Shown one piece after another: positions 1-7,158 of a stretch of 7,158 bases of DNA. The DNA is taken from contig CAMWJM010000058.1 in the NCBI GenBank assembly GCA_947174575.1, forward strand, positions 1 to 7,158. Direction: 5' to 3'. The notes under the pieces were generated by a model that worked only from the letters and a program-made list of their open reading frames with translations, did not search any database and was not told where the DNA came from. A program made the translations under genes and the position numbers. Each line of letters begins with the position of its first letter. Within the stretch, counting starts at the first letter, position 1. The DNA is from an uncultured Alistipes sp. GTDB taxonomy: Bacteria; Bacteroidota; Bacteroidia; Bacteroidales; Rikenellaceae.

Positions 1-1
1 C

Positions 2-1510
2 GCGTTCGGCATCCCGGCAAAGTTCATGAACGGCCTCCAACTGTTTGCGCAGGTAGGCGAAGTTCGAGTTTTGGAATGTAGAGAGCGAAACACTCCAAAA
101 ATCACGATCGACCTGCAATCTGGATAGGAACATGCCTTCGCTCGATTGCTGGGTTTCATTGATGGCCAATGCGGCGTCGATTTTTGCCCGGCGTTCTGCC
201 TCAACTTCCGTAAACCCTTTCTTCATATAATCGGATCGTCGATAATCGTACACCGCTTTAGCTCCGTTTGCGCAGGTGGCAGCATCGATCAAAGCATTGG
301 AGGCCATTCCAAACTTTCCCAATTTTGCAATCAATTTGTCCAGTTTCGGCGCCGTCATCTGGGCTAACTTTTCATTACCAGCCATACGGCCTAACCACCG
401 TTCATTGAACGAGGGCACATTATCCAGACACCACCGGAAGTTCTTCCCCCACATAACCGGCAGAAGATTTTTGGTCAGTAGCCCCCAGAATTTCGGAGAC
501 GTTGAATATGCATAGAATGCAGGGTAAGAGAGTACCTGCTTAATCGCCGTATTCACACGGAATGCGATCTTGCTACCTGCGGCCGCTTTCGAGAGTGCGA
601 TCCATGTTTTGTTGGCTTCATTCGATTCCGAACGGTAACTGTCCGATGCAATTTGAACCGCTGTCTTCAGTTTTTTATGAAGCCCCGGATTCCGATTGTC
701 GAGCATACGACGGAATGCCGTGCTGCTCAATAAGGTGTTCGCGTCTTGTATAATTCGGGTAAAGGCATTCCACCGTTCCATTTGCTGACCGTGTTCGAGC
801 ATCAGGTCAAGTGCATTGGTGTGCAGATTCAACGTTGCATTATTCCTTTTTCGGCGAATGATCGATCCCGTGATTGCGGACGGCAAGTCTGCTATGTCGG
901 TCTTTGTACCGTCTACCTCTTGATATACGTTGCTCTTTTGGATTTTCAGCGGCACATAGTTCGCAATCTCGGCCATTTGGGTTCCGAACACATCCAGATG
1001 CGTTTCGTTATAGACCTTTCGGCGGGCCGGTAGAAGTTCGTTCTGAATCCAATCGGCAAGACGAACATATCCATCCGGGAGAGACTGCGCCAATGTATCA
1101 ATATCCTGTTCGCCGATACCCATCTTGCGCAATTTGACACGACCGTCATCCATTTTGTCGGCCATATAGATGTATAGCGCTTCGCCGATCGTCGGAGAGT
1201 ATTGTTCTTGATATTTGCCATCCGAGATTGTGATAATCGCGTCGGTTTGTTTATTGCTGTCCGCAAGTACTTTCGTATAGCCTTTGTCGAATATCTCTTT
1301 AGCTTTAGCGTCCAGTTGTGCCTTGAAATCGTTATACCCGAGATAATAGTTTCCGCGGGCCGCGACAAATCCATGCTTGCTGCGCATGAAATGATCGTAC
1401 AACGCCCCCTCGCCGCCGGGAGCATTCACACTGATCATTTTGAGTAGATAGTTGAACGAATCGGCAGGAGAAAGCAAGAAGTTTTTAGTTGCCTGCCATC
1501 CCTTTTCCCA
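2..1510 (-). other. C-terminal helical polyvalent-associated region (possibly LPD38-like), truncated by the window edge
   Basis: About residues 1873-2375. It begins near WQATKNFLLSPADSFNYL, contains GGEGALYDHFMRSKHGF, a YVPLKI segment, HTNALDLMLEHGQQMERW, AFRVNTAIKQVLSYPAF, VPSFNERWLGRMAGNEKL and NETQQSSEGMFLSRLQVDR followed by FWSVSLSTFQNSNFAYLR. These phrases, in this order, typify the C-terminal part of large polyvalent proteins of Bacteroidales phages and prophages; I place it tentatively with the helical LPD families. There is no catalytic signature and its job is unknown. It could be a structural or ejection-related part, since it is the piece kept constant while effector modules vary. 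The window ends before the stop codon. Confidence 0.6.
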
Positions 1511-4500
1511 TACTCCGGGCTGACGGTCAAGTACGGGAATCCGCTTGCCGTCCCCGGCATCCACGAATGCCGTGCGCAACAATTCGTCCTTGTGTTTTTG
1601 TCGCTGTTCCAGCCATTCGGTATGTATTTCGCGACCGCGATATGCAACGTCTTCCAAATCCCCGGCAACGATTCCCAGGTTACGAAGCTGCCAACCTTTG
1701 ATTTTAAGACGCTCTTCTTCGAGGGCCGAAATCGTTTCATTATTATGTGCAATCTGGGCTTTCAAAGCATCGAACAACTGTTTGTGCCCGACTTTGTTTG
1801 CAGCAATGCGCTCGCGCCGCAATTGTGTATTGCGTTCCTTAATTTCGGAGATTTCCTTATCGATGTCGGATATGTCATGTCGGTATTCCTCGGCCGCTTG
1901 ATAGTTTTCCAACAACGCCGCACCCATTTTTTCGTCAATAGACGCTCCTTTTTCCTCCAACATCTCCATGACCTCTTTAGCCGGGCGTGTAAGGTTGTCG
2001 CGGATCGTCTCGATAAATTGCCGGGTTTGATCGTCTACGTTCTTGGCAATGGAGACACCGCGCGGCGTCTCTCCCTGTACACGCAGATTAAGGAGCTTGT
2101 CAATTTTATCAGCTCGGCGCTTGATTTCCAAATCGAGCACTATTTCGGCGATGCGGCGCAAGGGTTCTTCTGCATCTTTGCGAACAGCCGCCAACTCCAG
2201 CTGCTTGATCGTCGCATCGAAGTCGCGTTTACCCATTACGTTGATCAGCTCGCGGCCGAATGTCTTCCGGATGCGGTTGCTGACCAGCTTGGCGACTGTA
2301 CGCACATCGTTCCGCTGATCACGAATCGCCTGACGCAGTTGCTCGATCAATTCCTCGCTTTTGGTTTTGCGCGTTTCCTGCTGCTCCGAGAAATCGGGAA
2401 TATAGCCCATACTATCTCCGAGCAAGCTTTGTAGATTGATCTGATCCTCCCGATCCACATCCTCCGTCTCTTGTAGTAATAGTGTCTCGCGTTCAGATGG
2501 CGATAAATTCATGCGCCGGCTCACATTCCGGGCCTCAACCTCGCCAGCGAGAGACGAGTAGAAAATATGCGCGTTTCTGGTTGAAAAATCGAATTTATTG
2601 CTGTAATCTGAATAATAGCTAACATCTTGCGTGTGGAATCTCTTCGCTTTGTTTGCAAAAACTTCTTTTGCTTGATCGGCCGCAAGCATTTCCGGAGAAT
2701 GGAGATAGGCATCCATTGCAGCATCGGATTCCGGAGAGTCTTCGGGAACTTCTCCAAATTTTATAGCAGCAGGTGTTTGATTTGCTATTTCATAAAGTTT
2801 TGCAACTTCTTTCGCTTCTTTATGCAGGTCATCAAATATATTATTACCTACAATTTTTGCGGTGGCTTCGTTACCTCCATGATTAAATCCCTCAATATTT
2901 TGTATGGCGTGCTGAATTTCATGATTGAGTATAGAATTCAAGTATTTAAGTTCTGTCGCATGTATTGTGATTGTTTTTGTTTTGGGATTAAAATCTCCGT
3001 TGCTGATACCTAAAGCATCTATTGAATCTGTCTCAATTCTATAGAATTTCAATTCGGGGTAGGCAGAATACAATTCATCGGCAATAACAATATCTCCGAG
3101 ACGGCCGCTATTCCAAAGCATATCCTGTTCATATCTTTGGAATTCTTTCCCGTCAATCGTGATTGTATCCTTTATTTTGGCATCTCCGATTTCATATCGC
3201 CACTTGCTGTCTACACCACGCTCCCACCCCGTCGCTAATTTTATGGATTTGGAATCTTTTCCCGCGGTTTCCATTATACGGGCAGTTGCAAGGTTGTCCA
3301 ATCGGGTCGTAGCTTCTTCGATCCGATCCATTTCAGAAGCCCCCTTTTCTCCGATCAGATGTAACCGTACCTCTTCAGAGATTGTCTGGTTATATTTAGA
3401 AAGGTCTATGCCCTCAACGAAGTCGCGCAAGGGCAATTGGGCAAACTCTTTTGGCGTTAGCTTCTCCAATTCGTTGCTCGACCACTTCGAGAACGTTGCT
3501 TTCAAGTCGCCCCAGAATTTACGCAGCCAGGCACGAAGTTTACCAAGCAGTGAGGTGTCGTCGATGATAGACCTCGATTCGCGCGCAAAATCCGCTGCGA
3601 CGATCCGCGACAAGGTTTCACTCACACGCAAATCCTCGGGCAGCTCTTTGTAGTTTGGATCGGCATTGACTTCGTTCCAAATCTTGGTCTGCATCATTAG
3701 TTCGGTTCCTTTCGACCACAACTGCGGATTCTCGCGGGCAACAATCTGCGACCACAGCTCCGTATATTCGTGAACCGGAGTCTCGGCATTCATCTGCGAG
3801 CCGTCCAAGTATATCGTTCCGTCAACCGTGAAGCCGTACACTTCACCCTGCGGCGTGCGGAAATAACGAGCATGATCAATAATTTTTATGTCTTTTGGAT
3901 TGAATATGACATAATTCTTTGCACCATCTTCTCTGCCTCCAGACATGGCTTCGGCGGGATATTCAATGCCTGTGAATCCCGCCCGTGATAAAAACTCCGA
4001 TGCTGCTTGGTCTGAACCTAACAAGAAGTCTTTAGAAAGTTCTTTATAAAGACTTTCGCCGCTTGTTATTGGCAAATTAAGTGAGAGTTTCCCCGCCTCA
4101 TCATAATACGAAATCTTATAATTTCCATACCCCTCTTTTTCTGCTTGTTCGGCTATTCTATCTTCTTGATATGCAGGTATAGGATCGTCCCATGAAAGGT
4201 AATTATTTCCAGTATTTTCGGGAATTTCAATGGAGTATAAATTATGTCTTGATCGTTTGAAAGAATCAATTTGTCTATTCAATTCATCAATTACCTGCTT
4301 GGCTTTTTCGACTCTTTTTTTAATATCCAATAATTCAGTGTTGGCCACATCCAATTCTTCTTCTGCTCTTTGGATGTCCTGTGCATTACCTGTCGTTTTT
4401 GCAGTAGCAACACGATTGTCTAAAATACCATATACTCTATAGACGTCTCGATATCGTTCATTCCATTGATTTAAATCGCGAATACCGTCGGTTAGTTGAC

Positions 4501-7126
4501 GCCTCAAAGACTTTATGACATCTGAATCAAGCCACAATTTTCTTTCCACCAGCGTATCGGCATAATTTTTAGCGATATTATCTACTTCAGAGACGTATAC
4601 ACCATATCCGAATACTTTATTCCCCTCTCCACTTCCAACTTTATCGCCAAGCTCAAATTGGTCAAAATCATGGGGAGAGCCGTGGTATGCGACAATCGAA
4701 CGCCGCATATTCTCCGGCCCGATCTTTGGATTCTCGAAATTGTTAATTATCTTTGTAACAGAAGTACTGATGTGATTATTTGCATTGGCTTCCGAAAGTC
4801 CTGAATTGCTTGGATCGCCTGCCATTGGGGCAGGGGGGATTAAGTAATCAAGGACTTTCTCCTTATCTGCATACAGCATTCTGCCGGACTCAATCCATTT
4901 TGCGATACGGCCTTGCTCTTTTCCGTAAACAGATGTAAGGATATTGACATTCAGTTCAGCTCCCTTGTTTATATCAATAGACGCCAATACATTATTCTCT
5001 CCAATCCGTAATTCCGTCAAAACTGCATACGATCCATTGTATCTGCCTTTGAATATGGCGATCGGATGTTCCATCGCACGCGGAAGATCTCGTACTTGGG
5101 ATATGTCATATCCGTGTTTTTCGGCTTTCTTGAGCAGTTTGTTTCCATACAGACGTAGCATCTTGTTAGGCATGCCGACTGCCAGCATCTCCGGCGATGG
5201 CGTTCCCAAGTCAAGAATCGTGCTGTCGGCATTTTCCGGGGTAAGTTGCCCCAGCTGCTCGTTGAACCGGGTGTTGGCCTCCTCCACCTGCCGACGTCGG
5301 ACGTCTTCATCGCGGCTGGCAATTTCGTCGTATTTCGCGCGTACTACGGACGGGTCTGTTACGACATTATCAGACCCTATGACGCGGCGCAGCTGGTCGA
5401 TAATGGCATTCCAACGTTCAGAAGTTACTTCTGCTGGCACCGAATTTTCTGTGCCCACAACCGAGAACGGCACCTCATCGCCGCGGTCGTCCGGTTCTCG
5501 GAAATCTTCGGTTTCGCGGGCATCCAGCGCGTCCAATACTTCGCGTGCAGGACGTTTCAACTTGATGATAGGATCAATGAAATAGAGCTTCCCGTCATCG
5601 CCGGGAAGTACGTTGTCTCCCTCAACATCCGTTACGGAAACCAAGTCATTGCCGAAAGTATAGTTGTCTTCCCGAATGAATCCTTTTTCGGCTAACGCTG
5701 GTGCAATTTGATCATTTGATACCGAACGGTAAACAGGGATGAAATCCTGCGACAGAACAATCCGGACATCGCCCAAATGATCGGTGATGCCTTCAAAGGT
5801 GTACTTCGTTTCGGGGAATAGCCGGTTATGGATCAGATATTCATAGATCGCATCTTCGGGTGCGCCGTTCTTTATTGCAGCTTTGGCGTAAGGATTCTTA
5901 ACCTTGTAGACCTTGCCGGCCGGCTTATCTATGTACACAACACTTTCGCCGGTGCGCTGGGAATATCTTTCTCCCAACTTCTCCAGCTCTTTCGGGTCGA
6001 TGTATTTACCGGTTTGTTTCGCTACGGCGATCAACCTCTGCCCTTCCGCTTCCTGTCGATCTCTCTCGCTGTACTCTGAATGTTCATCACGTGAAGCGGC
6101 CAGCCCTTCTTCAAACACTCGTATATCGCTTCGGTCGCCAGTTCCCTCCACTCCTCGGGTTCCGTCGCCAGCCATTCCGCGGCGGTCATTCCCGGATGCG
6201 ATCGTTGGCTCATCATTATCTCGTTGAGGTCTTTCTTCTGCTGTTTCATCTGTCGTTTCTTTGGATGTTTCCGCAAAGGTAGCGTTATTTTCCGCTTCGC
6301 GCAAGGCGCGCTGCTGCTCTTCATATGCGCGCATCTGCTGGGCGTCCTCGTAGGTTATGGGAGCTTCCTCGGTACGCAGATCGGTCGCCAATTGCTCCAA
6401 TGCACGCCGAGCGTCCCGGCGCGTATTTATACTACTATATGCGTCTATTACTTGGTCGCGTAGTGTTCCCTCGTCGAACCGAATGCCCATCGACGTAAGC
6501 CGCTCCGGAAGTTCCTCGGCGTATTCTTCGGGTGTCGGCGCATCGTTGGCAAGCAAGCCGAATCGATTCCTTTGTTCGGACTGACTGCCGGCCAGCCCGA
6601 GTTCGTTGCCCAAGCCGCGACTTACGACTGAACCGTTTACCTCCTTGTCTGTCCACCGAATCTTCTTGCCGCTGGCAATATCAGCCAATATGAGACTCTC
6701 AACATTGGGAAGCCCATCGGGAAACAGCGATGTGATCCACGGCGTATTCTCCTGCTTCAGACGCTGCGTGCGCTCGGCTTGACTTTCAGCAACGTCAGCC
6801 GGAATACCTAATAGATCGAGAACGTCAGCGTACTTCCGGCGCTGAACCTCGGCCTCCTGCAATTTTCTATCGAGGGCATCCAGCTTGTTCGGATCAGTAG
6901 CAGCCAAGATCTGTTTTTCGATTGCAGCGGCACGCTTCTCGGCTTCGGCAATGTTATTGCGCGCAAGATTTGCCGTGCGCTCGGCACCGAACCGCTCCAA
7001 CAAGGCCGGTGCTAACTGTTCGGCCGCCATGGCGTTGAAGTCAGGCTGTCCGTTTTTGAGCCGCGGAATATTAACGTCCGGAATATAGTTTTCCGGCGCG
7101 GATGTTGTACCTTTGTCATCATAAAC
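2..7126 (-). CDS. Large polyvalent protein (phage/mobile-element multi-effector protein), partial at both ends
   Basis: One frame on the minus strand stays open for the entire window, about 2375 codons, and runs off both edges, so start and stop lie outside. Translation gives one coherent chain: N-terminal helices, acidic linker, kinase-like domain (about residues 360-531), MuF-C nuclease-like domain (635-804), ADP-ribosyltransferase (808-1088), zincin with HEYTE (1119-1123), zincin with HEIQH (1402-1406), coiled coils (about 1725-1816) and a long C-terminal helical region. This architecture is known from large polyvalent proteins of phages and conjugative elements, proposed to modify host proteins and nucleic acids and to counter defences when the element enters a cell. 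No frameshift or internal stop is seen, so the gene looks intact where visible. The first in-frame ATG (complement of 7028-7030) has no special context and the frame is open upstream, so I do not take it as the start. Family assignment is by recognition of motifs, not by search. Confidence 0.93.
1680..2490 (-). other. Helical and coiled-coil region following the second metallopeptidase
   Basis: About residues 1546-1816. The first part is helical with many Arg, Glu and Leu (EELIEQLRQAIRDQRNDVR, then a conserved-looking phrase VQGETPRGVSIAKNVDDQTR). The second part, about 1680-1950, is a strong coiled coil (ISDIDKEISEIKERNTQLRR and ISALEERLKIKG). The same order, metallopeptidase then GVSxAKNVDD-type phrase then coiled coil, is seen in other Bacteroidales polyvalent proteins I recall. 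It probably acts as a rigid spacer or oligomerisation segment. No enzyme motif is visible. Confidence 0.65.
2495..3250 (-). other. Metallopeptidase domain of polyvalent proteins (MPTase-PolyVal-like), HEIQH
   Basis: About residues 1293-1544. The entry sequence KLATGWERGVDSKWRYEI and the strand pair around FNPKTKTITIHATEL lead to ILNHEIQHAIQNIEGF, an intact zincin motif with H1402, E1403 and H1406, followed by NHGGNEA. The later AGEVEARNVSRRMNL carries E1529 and E1531, one of which is the likely third zinc ligand. This is the classic arrangement of the metallopeptidase described in polyvalent proteins, with an insert of about 120 residues between the HExxH helix and the glutamate. Expected role: cleavage of host proteins, or processing of the polyvalent chain itself; neither is shown by the sequence. 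The block from about 2560 to 3180 is AT-rich. Confidence 0.85.
3260..3575 (-). other. Helical linker between the two zincin domains
   Basis: About residues 1185-1290. It contains a basic, aromatic amphipathic helix (KLRAWLRKFWGDLKATF), then LTPKEFAQLPLRDFVEGIDL and a junction sequence VRLHLIGEKGA followed by a helix TTRLDNLATARIMETAG. These junction phrases recur between modules in Bacteroidales polyvalent proteins. No catalytic motif is seen. The amphipathic helix could contact membrane or nucleic acid, but nothing in the sequence proves that. Confidence 0.5.
3580..3850 (-). other. Zincin-like metallopeptidase domain with altered motif (HEYTE)
   Basis: About residues 1093-1183. After a linker of the form FRTPQGEVYGFTVDGTIYL, the sequence AETPVHEYTELWSQIV places H1119 and E1120 as in an HExxH zincin, but the second metal-binding histidine is a glutamate (E1123). 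Then come NPQLWSKGTELMMQT and a downstream SETLSRI whose E1170 matches the third-ligand position of the relatives I know, which read HEYTHLW or HEFGHLW. The domain may be inactive, may use a HExxE metal site, or may only bind a partner. Assignment to the zincin superfamily is by motif layout; the exact family is not known to me. Confidence 0.65.
3865..4705 (-). other. ADP-ribosyltransferase domain of the PolyVal type, split by a coiled-coil insert
   Basis: About residues 808-1088. The N-terminal half has VAYHGSPHDFDQF (H815), a Gly-rich GSGEG, and FGYGVYVSE with Y844, followed by NIAKNYA. These match the NAD-binding core of H-Y-type ADP-ribosyltransferases found in polyvalent proteins. The C-terminal half resumes at NLYSIEIPEN, passes YLSWDDP and ASEFLSRAGFTGIEYP (E1055 lies near where a third active-site residue is sought, not certain) and ends in NYVIFNPKDIKII. 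About 100 residues between the halves (roughly 860-960) are a charged helical insert. Likely role: transfer of ADP-ribose from NAD to a host target. Base composition here is AT-rich compared with the flanking domains. Confidence 0.8.
4715..5225 (-). other. MuF-C-type nuclease-like domain (barnase/EndoU/ColicinE5-RelE-like fold family)
   Basis: About residues 635-804. The domain opens with LDLGTPSPEMLAVGMPN, continues with KHGYDISQVRDLPRAM and HPIAIFKG, then strands with VLTELRIG, and closes with TKIINNFENPKI. This run of motifs is characteristic of the MuF C-terminal domain found fused to phage head-morphogenesis proteins and inside polyvalent proteins, and grouped with barnase/EndoU-like RNases. 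H671 in KHGYD is a candidate catalytic residue by position in the family; I could not verify it. Here no MuF N-terminal head protein is visible: the domain sits between the kinase and the ADP-ribosyltransferase. The expected activity is RNA cleavage, but this is inference from the family. Confidence 0.75.
5535..6050 (-). other. Protein-kinase-like domain of the polyvalent-protein type (Kinase-PolyVal-like)
   Basis: About residues 360-531. A short hydrophobic strand pair ends in KVYKVKN, where K408 sits where the ATP-binding beta-3 lysine is expected. Twenty-one residues later E429 in IYEYLIHN is a candidate for the helix-C glutamate. The sequence VTDVEGDNVL fits a catalytic loop of the DxxxxN form (D500 and N505), and LYFIDPII supplies the metal-binding aspartate (D518) in place of DFG. 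The order and spacing match the small kinase family described from polyvalent proteins, which lacks a clear glycine-rich loop. The likely role is phosphorylation of a host or element protein by an effector module; the substrate is unknown. A helical, charged stretch (about 5225-5535) links it to the next domain. Confidence 0.75.
6050..6430 (-). other. Acidic, low-complexity interdomain linker
   Basis: About residues 233-360. The segment is dominated by Glu, Asp, Thr, Arg and Gly (for example ETSKETTDETAEERPQRD, then a Gly/Asp/Arg-rich run), with few hydrophobic residues, so it is likely disordered. It separates the N-terminal helical region from the kinase-like domain. No gene boundary is present: the frame is continuous and no stop occurs. 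Confidence 0.6.
6430..7045 (-). other. N-terminal helical and coiled-coil region of the polyvalent protein
   Basis: About residues 28-233. The first part (7045 to about 6790) is rich in Ala, Glu, Lys, Arg and Leu with a heptad-like pattern (for example NIAEAEKRAAAIEKQI), which predicts a coiled coil. It is followed by a more ordered block with PWITSLFPDGLPNVESL and a Gly/Leu-rich stretch VSRGLGNELGLAGSQSEQR, then more charged helix. Blocks of this style are recurrent in Bacteroidales polyvalent proteins and probably serve as spacers or scaffolding. I see no catalytic motif and assign no function. Confidence 0.6.
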
Positions 7127-7127
7127 G

Positions 7128-7158
7128 CTGTCTCTTATACACAGATGACGCTGCCGAC
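7128..7158. other. Nextera/Tn5 sequencing-adapter remnant at contig end (artefact)
   Basis: The bases read CTGTCTCTTATACACA, then GAT, then GACGCTGCCGAC. The Nextera read-1 adapter (reverse complement) reads the same except for two bases, at 7144 and 7145, giving 29 identities of 31. It includes most of the Tn5 mosaic end. This is library adapter left at the end of the assembly. It adds about ten spurious codons to the open frame; genuine sequence stops at about 7127. Confidence 0.93.

Noticed and set aside
946..1752. Two out-of-frame minus-strand open frames (946-1425 and 1435-1752)
   Set aside because: Both overlap the long continuous frame in a different phase, and their translations are rich in Arg, Ser and Cys without domain motifs.
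1592..2434. A 280-codon plus-strand open frame
   Set aside because: It uses exactly the same triplets as the minus-strand gene read backwards, and its translation shows no recognisable domain. The minus-strand reading gives the coherent coiled-coil and helical part of the polyvalent protein.
2560..4680. Composition changes as boundaries between separate genes
   Set aside because: No stop codon, start signal or spacing occurs at the changes; the frame and domain linkers run straight through.
4944..5585. A 213-codon plus-strand open frame rich in Ser and Arg
   Set aside because: The composition is that of an antisense shadow, and it overlies the clear MuF-C and linker coding on the minus strand.
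7028..7030. In-frame ATG as the real start of the gene
   Set aside because: The same frame is open upstream to the adapter, and the upstream residues look like normal coding sequence of the same family. There is no promoter-like or unusual context.
7128..7146. Tn5 mosaic-end-like sequence as evidence of a transposon
   Set aside because: It is followed directly by adapter sequence at the window end, so it comes from the sequencing library and not from a mobile element.

Overview
The whole 7158-base window is the inside of one giant gene on the minus strand. A single reading frame (plus-strand triplets starting at position 2) has no stop codon anywhere and neither a convincing start nor an end. 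The visible part is about 2375 codons (7126 down to 2), and the full protein is longer at both ends. Residue numbers in this annotation count from the codon at 7126-7124 as residue 1.

The product is a large polyvalent protein: a multi-domain chain typical of phages, prophages and conjugative elements, thought in the literature to be delivered into or made early in the host. In N-to-C order I read: an N-terminal helical and coiled-coil part (about 6430-7045); an acidic, low-complexity linker (about 6050-6430); a protein-kinase-like domain of the polyvalent type (about 5535-6050); a MuF-C-type domain related to barnase/EndoU nucleases (about 4715-5225); a PolyVal-type ADP-ribosyltransferase split by a coiled-coil insert (about 3865-4705); a first zincin-like domain whose HExxH motif reads HEYTE (about 3580-3850); a helical linker (about 3260-3575); a second zincin with an intact HEIQH motif (about 2495-3250); long helical and coiled-coil segments (about 1680-2490); and a C-terminal helical region like that of other Bacteroidales polyvalent proteins (2 to about 1510).

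The style of the domains and linkers and the mixed, moderate GC content fit a phage, prophage or integrative element of a gut Bacteroidales bacterium (Bacteroides, Parabacteroides or Alistipes type). That assignment rests on family resemblance, not on a search. GC falls to about one third in two blocks covering the split ADP-ribosyltransferase and the second zincin, against about 57% in a block between the kinase and the MuF-C domain. This suggests effector modules were swapped in by recombination while the frame was kept.

The right end is not biological. Bases 7128-7158 match the Nextera/Tn5 sequencing adapter at 29 of 31 positions, so the window probably ends at a contig end with untrimmed adapter. 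No RNA gene, CRISPR array, insertion sequence, promoter or terminator could be supported.
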